Below, one piece after another: positions 1 to 9,822 of a stretch of DNA of 64,000 nucleotides. The stretch comes from Stappia indica (GTDB lineage Bacteria; Pseudomonadota; Alphaproteobacteria; Rhizobiales; Stappiaceae). Position 1 is the first letter of the stretch. The number at the start of each line of letters is the position of its first letter. A program made the translations under genes and the position numbers. Where the stretch lies: the NCBI RefSeq assembly GCF_001696535.1, contig NZ_MBQE01000003.1, positions 62,001-126,000 of the forward strand, given 5' to 3'. Under the pieces are notes generated by a model. The model made no database searches and was not told the DNA's origin. It was given only the letters and a program-made list of their open reading frames with translations.

Positions 1-1
1 C

Positions 2-160
2 AACCGCGAGGCCTGCGGCCCGGTGGCGCCGCCCGACGGGCTGTATCTGACGCAGGTCGACTATCGCCCGGCGGAAGATGACGCGGCGTCGCTGGCCGCC
101 TATCGCGCCGGGCTTGCCGAGGCGGCGGGCGAAGAGGCCGACGAGGTGGTCGGCGACTGA
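2..160 (+). CDS. truA: tRNA pseudouridine synthase A, C-terminal fragment
   Basis: Only the last 52 codons lie in the window; the gene enters from the left edge. The fragment contains CGPVAPPDGLYLTQVDY, the C-terminal strand of TruA, which makes pseudouridine at positions 38-40 of tRNA anticodon arms. An acidic tail rich in E, A and D follows to the TGA. Its 3' end overlaps the convergent DUF2189 gene by about 61 bp. The assignment rests on the conserved tail and on the dapE/dapD neighbourhood, where truA is commonly found in Rhizobiales; the catalytic domain is not visible. Confidence 0.82.
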   Translation, partial: NREACGPVAPPDGLYLTQVDYRPAEDDAASLAAYRAGLAEAAGEEADEVVGD

Positions 161-990
161 AGGCCGGCCTCGTCCTCCTGCGGGGCGGGCGGCACCAGCT
201 TACGATAGAGATGCCAGGTGGTGTGGCCGAGCACCGGCAGGGCGACCAGCAGCCCGGCGAAGAGCGGCAGCATCGACACGATCAGCGTCGCGGTGACGAC
301 CAGCGCCCAGCCGATCATCGGCTTCGGGCTGGTGACGACCGCGCGCACGCTGGTGATCATCGCGGTGATGAAGTCGACGTCCCGGTCGAGCAGCATCGGG
401 AAGGAAACGACGGTCAGCGAGAACAGCAGGACCGACAGCACCGCGCCGATGGCATTGCCGATGACCAGGAACATCAGGCCTTCCGGCGTCGTCACCACCA
501 CCTCGACGAAGGCGCCGAAGGAGGCGAAGGACTTGAAGCCGAGGAACAGGGCGAGCAGCAGCCGCACCTGATACATCCACATGATCTGGACGAAGAGCAC
601 GACGAAGGCCATCCAGGCGATCTCGCGCTTGCGCTGCGCCCAGATGACCCCGAGGACGCCGGCCCAGCCGAGCGGCTCGCCCGTCTCCAGCCGGCGGCTG
701 ACCTCGTAGAGGCCGACGGCGATGAACGGGCCGATCAGCCCGAAGCCGATGGCCAGCGGATAGCTGAGATAGCTCATGTGCAGGGCGGAGGCGGTGAGCA
801 GCACGAGGATGCCGCCGAGCGCATAGACGGCGCCGAAGAACAGGCCGAAGCGCGGCGCCTTGCGGAAGTCGCGCATGCCCGCGCCGAGCGCGTCGACGAT
901 GGCGTCGAAGCCGATGGCGTTGACCCGCGTCGGGTCCGGCCGCCGCACGGGCTGTCCGTCGATGGTGCCGCTGCCCTGTTCGCCCGTCAT
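100..990 (-). CDS. DUF2189 family integral membrane protein
   Basis: A 296-residue membrane protein with about six hydrophobic segments (for example FGLFFGAVYALGGILVLL and AFVVLFVQIMWMYQ). The pattern of a Pro/Arg-rich N-terminus (VRRPDPTRVNAIG) and a short helix before the first membrane segment matches the DUF2189 family, found widely in alphaproteobacteria and of unknown function. I chose the ATG at 990 (MTGEQGSG) over an upstream in-frame ATG at 1032 because the extra 14 residues look non-conserved. The C-terminus is a Ser/Ala-rich tail overlapping the convergent truA end. No partner protein is evident. Confidence 0.8.
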   Translation of the reverse strand: MTGEQGSGTIDGQPVRRPDPTRVNAIGFDAIVDALGAGMRDFRKAPRFGLFFGAVYALGGILVLLTASALHMSYLSYPLAIGFGLIGPFIAVGLYEVSRRLETGEPLGWAGVLGVIWAQRKREIAWMAFVVLFVQIMWMYQVRLLLALFLGFKSFASFGAFVEVVVTTPEGLMFLVIGNAIGAVLSVLLFSLTVVSFPMLLDRDVDFITAMITSVRAVVTSPKPMIGWALVVTATLIVSMLPLFAGLLVALPVLGHTTWHLYRKLVPPAPQEDEAGLQSPTTSSASSPAASASPAR

Positions 991-1129
991 TGCCTGCCCC
1001 CCTGGCGTTCTTGTTTCCCGATGCTGCAACAAGCAGCGCTACTCAACCAAGAACGCACCGGCCCGTCATCTTCGGAAAGATACTTGTGGTCGAGCCTGAT
1101 GTCTGTCCGGGAGGGGAGAGGTCTGTCGG

Positions 1130-2302
1130 TTAGCCGGCGAAATAGCTGTCGAGGAAGCGGCGATAGATCGCGGCGAGGCCGTCCAGCTCGGCCAGCGGCA
1201 CGCGCTCGTCGACCTGGTGCATGGTCTGGCCGACGAGGCCGAACTCGACCACCGGGCAATAGTTCTTGATGAAGCGGGCATCCGAGGTGCCGCCGCCCGT
1301 CGAGAGCTCCGGCCGGCGGCCGGTCTCCGCTTCCACCGCATCGGCCAGCGCGTCGATCAGCTCCGCATCATGGGTGAGGAAGCTGTCGCTGGAATCGCTG
1401 GTGAAATCGAGCTGCCAGTCGCAGGCGAGCCCTTCGACGCCGGCCAGCGCATCGCGCAGATGCGCCTTCAGGCTGTCCACCGACCAGGTGTCGTTGAAGC
1501 GGATGTTGAAATTGGCGACCGCCTTGCGCGGGATGACGTTGAAGGCGGTGTTGCCGACATCGACGGTGGTGATTTCGAGATTCGACGGCTGAAAGCGCTC
1601 GTTGCCGGCATCGAGCACGAGAGCGTCGAGGCGGGCGAGCAGCGCCAGCATGTCGGAGACCGGGTTCTTCGCCAGATGCGGATAGGCGACATGGCCCTGC
1701 ACGCCGGTGACCGTGACGATGCCCGACAGCGAGCCGCGCCGGCCGACCTTGATCGCATCGCCGAGCTGCGCCGGGTTGGTCGGCTCGCCGACGATGCAGG
1801 CGTCGAACCGGTGGCCGCGCTCGGCCGCCCATTCCAGCAGCTTGACCGTGCCGTTGATCGCCGGGCCTTCCTCGTCGCCGGTGATCAGGAAGGAGATGCG
1901 CCCGTCGAGCGCGTCGCCCTTGTCCGCCACATAGGCGATGGCGGCGGCAGCAAACGCTGCGATGCCGCCCTTCATGTCGACCGCGCCGCGCCCGTGCAGG
2001 ATGCCGTCCTCGATGTTTCCGTCGAACGGGCCGTGCCGCCAGGCGCCCGCATCGCCCGCCGGCACCACGTCGGTATGGCCGGCAAAGGCAAGGTTCGGGC
2101 CCTTCGTGCCGATGGTGGCGAAGAGGTTTTCCACGTCCGGCGTGCCGCGGTCCGAGAACACCATGCGCTCGACCGTGAAGCCGGCTGCCGTCAGCCGCTC
2201 GTCCAGCAGCGCGAGCGCGCCGCCCTCTGCCGGCGTCACGGACGGGCAGCGCAGCAGGTCGCGGGCAAGGGTGGCAGCAAGGGAAAGGGGCTGGTCGGTC
2301 AC
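1130..2302 (-). CDS. dapE: Succinyl-diaminopimelate desuccinylase DapE
   Basis: M20 metallopeptidase-family enzyme that hydrolyses N-succinyl-LL-2,6-diaminopimelate to LL-DAP and succinate in the succinylase branch of lysine and peptidoglycan-precursor synthesis. Dizinc-site motifs are visible: FAGHTDVVPAGD, GRGAVDMKGG, ITGDEEGPAINGT (catalytic Glu pair), GEPT and STGGGTSDARF. The start is taken as a GTG giving VTDQPLSLAATLARDLLRC, because upstream codons in the open frame belong to the DUF805 region and do not look conserved; no strong ribosome-binding site is seen. The length of 390 aa fits the family. It lies just downstream of the DUF805 gene; dapD, the enzyme two steps earlier, lies about 1.4 kb further upstream on the same strand. 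Confidence 0.96.
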   Translation of the reverse strand: MTDQPLSLAATLARDLLRCPSVTPAEGGALALLDERLTAAGFTVERMVFSDRGTPDVENLFATIGTKGPNLAFAGHTDVVPAGDAGAWRHGPFDGNIEDGILHGRGAVDMKGGIAAFAAAAIAYVADKGDALDGRISFLITGDEEGPAINGTVKLLEWAAERGHRFDACIVGEPTNPAQLGDAIKVGRRGSLSGIVTVTGVQGHVAYPHLAKNPVSDMLALLARLDALVLDAGNERFQPSNLEITTVDVGNTAFNVIPRKAVANFNIRFNDTWSVDSLKAHLRDALAGVEGLACDWQLDFTSDSSDSFLTHDAELIDALADAVEAETGRRPELSTGGGTSDARFIKNYCPVVEFGLVGQTMHQVDERVPLAELDGLAAIYRRFLDSYFAG

Positions 2303-2352
2303 GGGCAGGCGGCTTTCGGATGGAAGGGCGGGAACGAACGGGAGGTGGGGCG

Positions 2353-2781
2353 TCAGGATGGTTTCGCCCAGCGGCTGTTGGGGCGCGGGCCATAGGCGTT
2401 CGGCCCCGGCTCGCCCGGCATCAGGCCGAGACCGATGACGAAGAAGAAGTTGATCACCGGCACGAAGATCAGCACGGCGAGGAAACCGGTGAGGTTTCGG
2501 TCCTGCAGCCGCTTGATGGCGAGCGCCAGAACGACCCAGTGGCTGGCGAACAGCATGTAGGGCAGCAGCGGATGCGAATTGACGAAATCCTCCATCGTCA
2601 CGACCGCCGTCTGGTCGCCGGGGATCTCCAGCGTCTGCACCCACAGGCTGACCGGGATGGCGAAGACCGCCCACAGGAAGCCGAGCGCCAGCATGTAGGG
2701 CTCGCGCGAGACGCGCCCGATCGGGCTGAAGAACAGCCAGAACGGCCCCAGCGGGCCCGGATATGCTTGCGGCTGCGACAT
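2353..2781 (-). CDS. DUF805 family small membrane protein
   Basis: A 142-residue protein with four hydrophobic segments and the DUF805 pattern: FWLFFSPIGRVSREPYM near the N-terminus (an aromatic-rich GRxxR stretch) and AIKRLQDRNLTGF before the last two membrane helices. The function of the family is unknown. The ATG at 2781 is preceded by AGGAAG at good spacing, so I prefer it to the longer frame. It precedes dapE by about 50 bp on the same strand, so the two are probably co-transcribed. Confidence 0.85.
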   Translation of the reverse strand: MSQPQAYPGPLGPFWLFFSPIGRVSREPYMLALGFLWAVFAIPVSLWVQTLEIPGDQTAVVTMEDFVNSHPLLPYMLFASHWVVLALAIKRLQDRNLTGFLAVLIFVPVINFFFVIGLGLMPGEPGPNAYGPRPNSRWAKPS

Positions 2782-2987
2782 GGAACTTCCTGGACGGGAC
2801 AACTGTCTGCTGCCTTCGAAGTAGGCTGCCGGCGAGCGACAATCAAGCCGGTTGCCGGGATTGTCCTGCGATCGCGGCGTTTTGCCTGCCCGTTAATCGG
2901 CGGTTATGGGAATGCTGCTACGCAAAAGACCGTGGTCGGACGTCTGCCCGCACCGCCGACGACGCAAGAACCGCCGGGAGAGTATCC

Positions 2988-3653
2988 GTGTTCAGCCTTT
3001 CGCCCGCCTCCTCCAGCAATGTCTTCCGCAAGCGACGGGTCCAGCGCCTCAAGGCGATGGTCGCCGACCATGTCGCGGCAAAGGGCCGTTGCCGCATCGT
3101 CGATCTCGGCGGCACGCCGGAATTCTGGCACGTCTGGCGCGACGAGATGAATTTCGACGGCGTCACCATCACCTGCATCAATCTCGGCTTTACGGCGGAG
3201 ACGGACGGCAGCCTGCCGATCGAGCTGGTATACGGCAGCGCCTGCGACCTGCCCGAGCATGCGGACAATTCCTTCGACGTCGCCTTTTCCAATTCGGTGA
3301 TCGAGCATGTCGGCAACTGGGCCAACAAGTCGGCCTTCGCCCGCGAGGCGCGGCGGCTGGCGCCGAGCCACATGATCCAGACGCCGAGCTTCTGGTTCCC
3401 GATCGAGCCGCATGCGCGCTTCCCGCTGCTGCACTGGCTGCCCGATCCGCTGGTCTACCGGATCCACCTGGCCATGCGCACGGGCTTCTACCCGCGGGCG
3501 GCCAATCTCGACGAGGCGATGGTGTCGCTGGAGGACGCGCGCCTGCTGGACGGCCGGCAGATGCGCTATCTCTTCCCCGACTCCGAGCTGGTGACCGAAC
3601 GGTTCATCGGCCTGCCGAAGTCGCTGATGGCGGTCCGCCACGCCGTCTCCTGA
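2988..3653 (+). CDS. SAM-dependent class I methyltransferase (Methyltransf_11 type)
   Basis: A 221-residue protein with a Rossmann methyltransferase core. The SAM-binding strand reads RIVDLGGTPEFW, and the region after motif III is SFDVAFSNSVIEHVGNW, typical of small-molecule methyltransferases. Late motifs (FRxPLLHWLPDPL-like, YLFPDSELVTERFIGLPKSL) resemble methyltransferases of polysaccharide or lipid loci, but the substrate cannot be assigned. The start is a GTG with GGGAG upstream. It is an isolated plus-strand gene between dapE/DUF805 and dapD, so it was probably inserted into the lysine locus; operon partners are absent. Confidence 0.82.
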   Translation: MFSLSPASSSNVFRKRRVQRLKAMVADHVAAKGRCRIVDLGGTPEFWHVWRDEMNFDGVTITCINLGFTAETDGSLPIELVYGSACDLPEHADNSFDVAFSNSVIEHVGNWANKSAFAREARRLAPSHMIQTPSFWFPIEPHARFPLLHWLPDPLVYRIHLAMRTGFYPRAANLDEAMVSLEDARLLDGRQMRYLFPDSELVTERFIGLPKSLMAVRHAVS

Positions 3654-3695
3654 CGGCGCGGCGACACGCGGATGCTTGCTCGACCTTGGCTGCGA

Positions 3696-4556
<861 letters not shown>

Positions 4557-4720
4557 GCGCGCAGGTCTCCGGAGAATGTGTCTGGGAAAGCGTCGGAATT
4601 CTTCGCGCGGACCTAAGCGCCGCTCCTTCGCGAAGTCAAGGCCGGGCGGGCGGCGCGGGGGACCGGCCACTCGGCATTTTTGCCTGTTCCGTCCCGGCCG
4701 CTTCTTGTATGTGGCAGCGC

Positions 4721-5626
4721 ATGGACTTGTGGATCCCCATCACGGTTTTCGCCGCCTTCTGCCAGAACGCCCGATCCGCCCTGCAACGCCACTTCACGGC
4801 GCGGCTCGGCACGACCGGCGCCACCTTCGTGCGCTTCGGCTACGGCGTTCCCTTCGCGCTGCTCTACCTTGCGGGGCTTCACTTCGTCGGCGGCATGCCG
4901 CTGCCCGAGCCGAACGCCTCCTTCGCGATCTTCGGCATGATCGGCGGCATCGCGCAGATCCTGGCGACCTTCCTGCTGGTCTACCTCTTCTCTCTGAGAA
5001 ACTTCGTCGCCGGCACGGCCTATTCCAAGACCGAGCCGGTGCAGGCGGCGATCTTCGGCCTGGTGCTGCTGGGCGAGACGATCACGCCGCTGGCCGGCGT
5101 CGCCATCGCCGTCGGCGTGGTCGGCGTGATCTTCGTGTCGCTGGCCGGTAAGCCGGTGAGCGCGGGTGCGCTGCTGACGGCGCTGACCGGGCGGCCGGCG
5201 CAGATCGGCCTTGCCTCGGCGGCGATGTTCGGCATCTCGGCCGTGTGCTACCGCGCCGCCTCGCTGGCGCTGGGCGGCCCCGGTTTCCTGATGCAGGCAG
5301 GCTTCACGCTGGCCTTCGTCACCGCGTTCCAGACGCTGGCCATGGTCGCCTGGATGAGCCTGCGCGAGCCGGACCAGCTGCGCGCCAGCATGACCCATTG
5401 GCGCGGCGCCGTCTGGGTGGGGCTGGTCGGCGTTGCCGGCTCGGCCGGCTGGTTCACCGCGATGACGCTGGAAAAGGTCGCCTATGTGCGCGCGCTCGGG
5501 CAGGTGGAGCTGATCTTCACCTTCATCGTCTCGTGGTGGTTCTTCCGCGAGAAGCTGATGCCGGGCGAGATCGTCGGCACGGTGCTGATCGCCGGCGGCA
5601 TCGTGCTGCTGCTGCTGGGCACCTGA
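4721..5626 (+). CDS. DMT-superfamily (EamA) transporter
   Basis: A 301-residue integral membrane protein with about ten hydrophobic helices in two EamA-type halves ([19 protein letters not shown] ends helix 4 of the first half; [19 protein letters not shown] is the equivalent in the second). Such proteins export metabolites or amino acids. The start is set at MDLWIPIT by resemblance to family N-termini; an in-frame ATG 12 bp upstream is possible and neither has a strong ribosome-binding site. It is divergent from dapD with 164 bp between them. The substrate is unknown. Confidence 0.83.
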   Translation: MDLWIPITVFAAFCQNARSALQRHFTARLGTTGATFVRFGYGVPFALLYLAGLHFVGGMPLPEPNASFAIFGMIGGIAQILATFLLVYLFSLRNFVAGTAYSKTEPVQAAIFGLVLLGETITPLAGVAIAVGVVGVIFVSLAGKPVSAGALLTALTGRPAQIGLASAAMFGISAVCYRAASLALGGPGFLMQAGFTLAFVTAFQTLAMVAWMSLREPDQLRASMTHWRGAVWVGLVGVAGSAGWFTAMTLEKVAYVRALGQVELIFTFIVSWWFFREKLMPGEIVGTVLIAGGIVLLLLGT

Positions 5627-5660
5627 GGGGCTCGGCAACCGGCCCCTCCGGAAATCCGGC

Positions 5661-6185
5661 TCAGGCCTTCTTGACGAACTGGCAGAGGATGACGATCCGC
5701 TGGCCCTCGACCTTGCCTTCCAGATGGTTGGCATTGTCGGGGACGAGGGCGATCTTGCGCACCGCCGTGCCGCGCTTGGCGGTGAAGCCCGCGCCCTTGA
5801 CCGGCAGGTCCTTGATCAATGTGACGGTGTCGCCGGAGGCCAGCACCGTGCCGTTGCAGTCGACATGGACGATGGCGTCCTCGCCGCTTGCTGCGCCGCT
5901 GCCTTCCTCGGCCCAGGCCAGAACGTCCGGCTCGAGCCAGGCGATCTCCAGCGCCTCGCGCGCCCAGGGCGCTTCCGGCAGGGCTTTCAGAAGACGCCAT
6001 GCCAGAACCTGCACCGCCGACTCGGGGCTCCAGATCGCCTCATTGAGACACCGCCAGTGCGGCCCGTCCTGCGGCCCTTCCTCCACGCCGGCCTGGCAGA
6101 CGGGGCAAAGCGGCACGCTGTCCTCGCGCGGGGTCACGGCAAAGGCGGACGCGCCTTCGGCATTGCAAAGGGCACAAGCTGTCAT
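5661..6185 (-). CDS. PhnA-like zinc-ribbon protein (YjdM family)
   Basis: A 174-residue protein with an N-terminal zinc ribbon (CALCNAEGA followed by LCPVCQAG) and a C-terminal beta-barrel PhnA domain (HVDCNGTVLASGDTVTLIKD, then VKGAGFTAKRGTAVRKI). Despite the historic name, YjdM/PhnA proteins of this type are not shown to cleave phosphonoacetate, and the function is unknown. The ATG at 6185 opens with MTACALCNAE, the normal family start. It is convergent with the DMT transporter and about 100 bp downstream of the alcohol dehydrogenase on the same strand. Confidence 0.86.
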   Translation of the reverse strand: MTACALCNAEGASAFAVTPREDSVPLCPVCQAGVEEGPQDGPHWRCLNEAIWSPESAVQVLAWRLLKALPEAPWAREALEIAWLEPDVLAWAEEGSGAASGEDAIVHVDCNGTVLASGDTVTLIKDLPVKGAGFTAKRGTAVRKIALVPDNANHLEGKVEGQRIVILCQFVKKA

Positions 6186-6291
6186 GGGATGTCCTGTCGG
6201 AAGGCGCATGGAAGAGAGGTCACCGGTGGCATAGGCCACCGGCGCCTCCGCGTCCAGTTGGACGAACAGCGACACTTTCTCCCAAGCCGGG

Positions 6292-7308
6292 TTAGCCGGG
6301 GAGCCCTTCCACGACGATCTTGCCGCGCGCCGTGCCGGTCTCGATGCGCCGGTGCGCCTCGCGCAGGGTGTGGGCGTCGATCGGCGAGAGCGTTTCGGCG
6401 AGCGTGGTGCGCAGCCGGCCCGCATCGATCTCGTCCGCGACGAAGTCCAGCAGTCGGTGCTGCTCGATCATGTCGGGCGTTGCGAACATCGCGCGGGTGA
6501 ACATCAGCTCCCAGTGCAGGCTCGCCGCCTTGGTCTTCATCTGCTCCATCGGCATGGGCAGATGCGTGTCGTCGATGGTGACGATGGAGCCCTGCGGCCG
6601 GATCAACTCGACCGCATCAAGCCAGTGTCGCATGTCGTTGAAGATCGCCACATGGTCGACATGCTCGATCCCGAGCGCGCGGACCTGCGGGGCCAGCGGC
6701 TCGCGGTGGCTGACCACGTGGTCCGCGCCGAGCTCTCGCACCCAGGCGACAGTTTCCGGGCGCGATGCGGTGGCAATCACCGTCAGCCCGGCGCGCTTGG
6801 CCAGCTGGATGCCGATGGAGCCGACGCCGCCGGCCCCGCCGATGATCAGGATCGACCGTCCCGCATCCGCCCCGTCCCGGTCGATGCGCAGCCGGTGGAA
6901 GAGGGATTCGTAGGCAGTGATGGTGGTGAGCGGCAGGGCCGCCGCCTCGGCGAAGGACAGGCTCGACGGCTTGCGGCCGACGATGCGCTCGTCCACCAGA
7001 TGGAACTCCTGGTTCGTGCCGGGCCGGGTGATGTCGCCGGCGTAGTAGACCTCGTCGCCGGGCCGGAACAGCGTGACGTCGGGGCCGACCGCCTCGACCA
7101 CGCCGCTGGCGTCGTAGCCGATGACGCGCGGGGCGTCCTCCACCTTTTCCTTGGGCGAGCGGACCTTGGTGTCGACGGGATTAACGGCGACGGCGCGCAC
7201 GGCGACGAGGATGTCGCGGCCCTGCGGCGCGGGCTTGGGCAGGTCGAGATCGATCAGCGACTGCGGATCGTCGATGGGCAGATAGCGGGTGAAGCCGACG
7301 GCTTTCAT
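6292..7308 (-). CDS. Zinc-type alcohol dehydrogenase-like / quinone oxidoreductase family protein (MDR)
   Basis: A 338-residue medium-chain dehydrogenase/reductase. It has the GroES-like fold start (AVRAVAVNPVDTKVR), GYDASGVVEAVG, and the NADPH Rossmann motif IIGGAGGVGSIGIQLAKRAG. It belongs to the zinc-binding alcohol dehydrogenase group that lacks clear catalytic zinc ligands, so it probably reduces enones or quinones using NADPH. The ATG at 7308 has AAGGA at 8 bp, better than the ATG at 7317 that overlaps the cupin stop. It is the last gene of an OYE-cupin-MDR operon, all on the minus strand, which suggests joint reduction of an electrophilic carbonyl. Confidence 0.9.
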   Translation of the reverse strand: MKAVGFTRYLPIDDPQSLIDLDLPKPAPQGRDILVAVRAVAVNPVDTKVRSPKEKVEDAPRVIGYDASGVVEAVGPDVTLFRPGDEVYYAGDITRPGTNQEFHLVDERIVGRKPSSLSFAEAAALPLTTITAYESLFHRLRIDRDGADAGRSILIIGGAGGVGSIGIQLAKRAGLTVIATASRPETVAWVRELGADHVVSHREPLAPQVRALGIEHVDHVAIFNDMRHWLDAVELIRPQGSIVTIDDTHLPMPMEQMKTKAASLHWELMFTRAMFATPDMIEQHRLLDFVADEIDAGRLRTTLAETLSPIDAHTLREAHRRIETGTARGKIVVEGLPG

Positions 7309-7313
7309 GCTTG

Positions 7314-7670
7314 TCATCCTTGTGGGTGCGGATCGAACTCGGCAGTGACGAAGACAAGCTCCGCCGTGCCGGTATTGGTCAGGTCGTGAACGAAAGCCTT
7401 GTGCGGGCCGAGATCGGGGAAATATCTCGTGTCGCCGGCCTGGTAGGTGACGTCGGCAACGCTGCCGTCGCCGTAGCGCGAGCGCCCCTGGCCGGCGGTC
7501 AGGGCGGTCCAGAAATACGGCCGGTCATGACGGTGCGCGGCAAGCGTCTCGCCGGGCGCAAGGCGCAGGTGCCAGACCCGCATGCCGCGGTCTTCCAGCA
7601 CCAGGGCCGTACCGATGCGGCCGTTGGCCATGCCGGCCGCGATCTCGGCGGTGGAGAGCGGCATCGTCAT
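7314..7670 (-). CDS. Small single-domain cupin protein
   Basis: A 118-residue beta-barrel protein. Cupin motif 1 is degenerate: APGETLAAHRHDRPYFW gives two metal-type His residues and an aromatic patch, and motif 2 contains GDTRYFPDLGPHKAFVHDLTN. It may be a dioxygenase-like, isomerase-like or ligand-binding cupin; the sequence does not decide. Its start overlaps the OYE stop by four bases (ATGA) and its stop abuts the dehydrogenase, so the three genes are translationally coupled. Confidence 0.82.
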   Translation of the reverse strand: MTMPLSTAEIAAGMANGRIGTALVLEDRGMRVWHLRLAPGETLAAHRHDRPYFWTALTAGQGRSRYGDGSVADVTYQAGDTRYFPDLGPHKAFVHDLTNTGTAELVFVTAEFDPHPQG

Positions 7671-8770
7671 GCTGCCGCCTCCCAGGCCGGGTAGGTCGAA
7701 TAGCCCTGCGCATCGCCGCCGAACAGCGTGGCCGGGTCGAACTGCGCAAGCGGCAGGTTCTCGTGCAAGCGCCGCGGCAGGTCGGGGTTGGCGATGAACG
7801 GGCGGCCGAAGCCGACAAGATCGGCATGGCCGGCGGCGAGGATCGCCTGCGCGCGGGCGAGGTCGTAGCGGCCGGCGACGACGATGCGGCCCGAATAGGC
7901 CTCGCGCAGCGCGATGCGGAAGCTGTCCGGCGTCTCGGGCGCATCGTCCCAGTCGGCTTCCGCCAGATGGATATAGGCAAGGCCGATCCGGTCGATCTCG
8001 CGCGCGGCCATCAGCATGGTCGGCATGATCTCGTCGTCGGCCATGCCGCGCTGGGTGATGACCGGCGACAGGCGAAGACCGGTGCGGGCAGGGCCGATGG
8101 CGCCGGCCACCGCCTCCGCGACCTCGACGAGGAAGCGGATGCGGTTTTCCTGCGAGCCGCCGTAGCGGTCGGTGCGCAGGTTCGACGAGCGGCGCAGGAA
8201 CTGGTCGATCAGATAGCCGTTGGCACCGTGGATCTCGACGCCGTCGAACCCGGCGGCCATGGCGTTTTCCGCAGCGCGCGCATAGTCGGCGACGATGCCG
8301 GGGATTTCGTCGGTCTCCAGCGCTCGCGGCACCGGGCAGTCGGCCATACCGGCCTCGCCGGTGGCCGGATCGACGATCCAGACCTTTGCATCGGGCGCTA
8401 GCGCGGACGGGGCGACCGGCTTGCCATCGGCATGGAAGATCTCGTGGCTCATCCGCCCGACATGCCAGAGCTGCAGGAAGATGCGCCCGCCGGCCGCATG
8501 GACGGCATCGGTCACCAGCCGCCAGCCGGCGATCTGCTCGGGCGAATGGATGCCGGGGGTGAAGGAATAGCCCTGGCCCTGGGGCGAGATCTGGGTGGCC
8601 TCGCTGACAATCAGCGCCGCGCCGGCGCGCTGGGCGTAGTAGTCGGCCATCATCGCGTTGGGCACGTTGCCGGGCTGGGTGGTGCGGGCGCGGGTCATCG
8701 GCGCCATGGCGATGCGGTGCGGCAGCGTCAGCTCGCCGAGGGTCAGGGGATCGAACAGGTTGGATGTCAC
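7667..8770 (-). CDS. Old yellow enzyme-family alkene reductase (NemA/XenA type)
   Basis: A 367-residue FMN TIM-barrel enzyme that reduces alpha,beta-unsaturated carbonyls, nitroesters or quinones with NAD(P)H. Family motifs seen: MAPMTRARTT, FLQLWHVGRMSH, GFDGVEIHGANGYLIDQFL (the HGANGYL signature), SSNLRTDRYGG, and DLVGFGRPFIANPDL near the C-terminus. The start is a GTG with AGGAGG 9 bp upstream; an upstream ATG in the same frame overlaps the divergent promoter region and is less likely. It heads the OYE-cupin-MDR operon and is divergent from a LysR gene, which probably controls it. Confidence 0.94.
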   Translation of the reverse strand: MTSNLFDPLTLGELTLPHRIAMAPMTRARTTQPGNVPNAMMADYYAQRAGAALIVSEATQISPQGQGYSFTPGIHSPEQIAGWRLVTDAVHAAGGRIFLQLWHVGRMSHEIFHADGKPVAPSALAPDAKVWIVDPATGEAGMADCPVPRALETDEIPGIVADYARAAENAMAAGFDGVEIHGANGYLIDQFLRRSSNLRTDRYGGSQENRIRFLVEVAEAVAGAIGPARTGLRLSPVITQRGMADDEIMPTMLMAAREIDRIGLAYIHLAEADWDDAPETPDSFRIALREAYSGRIVVAGRYDLARAQAILAAGHADLVGFGRPFIANPDLPRRLHENLPLAQFDPATLFGGDAQGYSTYPAWEAAA

Positions 8771-8901
8771 GGCCGGGTGCCTCCTGGACGTCGGAAAAGG
8801 ATGCGGACGGGTCCGCACGGTTCGTCCCGGATCTAGTCCTTGCGGCGATTTCGGATAATCGGCTAGCATCCGAAATTATAATTCGAAGAAGCCGAAGAAG
8901 T
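8771..8901. promoter_or_regulatory. Divergent OYE / LysR control region
   Basis: The 131 bp between the two divergent starts is the only place both promoters can lie. It holds an AT-rich patch in a GC-rich setting with ATAAT at 8856-8860, ATTAT at 8875-8879 and the perfect 10-bp palindrome AATTATAATT at 8874-8883, close to the LysR ATG at 8902. The arrangement fits LysR autoregulation and activation of the alkene-reductase operon, but the binding site is inferred, not shown. Confidence 0.5.
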
Positions 8902-9822
8902 ATGCTCGACAACCTGGCACTGTTCCTGAGGATCGTCGAAAAGGGCGGCCTTGCCGCCGGCGGCCGCGATCTCGGCCTGTCGCCGGCCACCGTCTCCGAG
9001 CGGCTGGCTGCACTGGAGCGGCAATATGGCGCGACGCTGCTGCTGCGCACCACGCGGCGGATCGCCCTGACCGACGAGGGGGCGGTGCTGGTGGAGGGCG
9101 CGCGGCGGCTGCTGGCCGAGGCGGCGGAACTGCAGGACCGCATCCGCCACGGGGCGGAGCGGATTTCCGGCCCGATCCGCATGAGCGCGCCGGAGGATCT
9201 CGGCCGCCGGCGCATCGTGCCGATCCTCGATGCGTTTCTCGAAGAACATCCGGATGTGACCGTCGATCTCGATCTGACCGACGGCTATGTCGATCTCGTC
9301 GGCCGGGGGATCGACCTGGCGGTGCGTCACGGCACGCTGGCCGACAGCACGCTGCGGGCCCGCTCGCTCGGCGGCAACCGGCGCGCGGTCTGCGCCTCGC
9401 CCGCCTATCTGGCGGCGCACGGGGCGCCGGAGCATCCGGAGGATCTCGCCCGGCACGACTGCATCCTGATGCGTTTCGGCGGCAATCTCGACCGGGAATG
9501 GCCGTTCCTCATCGACGGCGAGATCCGCAGGGTCGCGGTGCGCGGCCGGCGCGTCGCCAATGACGGCGGCCTCGTGCGGGACTGGTGCCGGCAGGGGCGG
9601 GGGATCGCGCTGAAGTCGATCCGCGACGTCGACGAGGATCTGGCGAGCGGGGCGCTGGTGGAGCTGCTGGAGGACTACGCGGCCGGCAGCACGGCGCTGC
9701 AGATCGTCTATCCGCAAGGCACGGTGCAGCCGCGCCGGGTGCGCGTGCTGATCGAGCGGCTGGCGAGCGAGTTGTCGGTGTTCACCGATCCGCGGGCGCA
9801 GGCTCCCGGCGCGGACGGTTGA
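8902..9822 (+). CDS. LysR-family transcriptional regulator, divergent to the alkene-reductase operon
   Basis: A 306-residue LTTR. The winged HTH is at the N-terminus (MLDNLALFLRIVEKGGLAAG through LSPATVSERLAALERQYGATLLLR), followed by the substrate-binding domain, with VDLVGRGIDLAVRHGTLADS and the RxVCASPAYLAAHGAPEHP stretch typical of the DsdC/AaeR-like group. The divergent placement on the OYE operon indicates that it senses the enzyme's substrate, perhaps an electrophile. The 3' end overlaps the convergent DUF817 gene by about 41 bp. Confidence 0.92.
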   Translation: MLDNLALFLRIVEKGGLAAGGRDLGLSPATVSERLAALERQYGATLLLRTTRRIALTDEGAVLVEGARRLLAEAAELQDRIRHGAERISGPIRMSAPEDLGRRRIVPILDAFLEEHPDVTVDLDLTDGYVDLVGRGIDLAVRHGTLADSTLRARSLGGNRRAVCASPAYLAAHGAPEHPEDLARHDCILMRFGGNLDREWPFLIDGEIRRVAVRGRRVANDGGLVRDWCRQGRGIALKSIRDVDEDLASGALVELLEDYAAGSTALQIVYPQGTVQPRRVRVLIERLASELSVFTDPRAQAPGADG

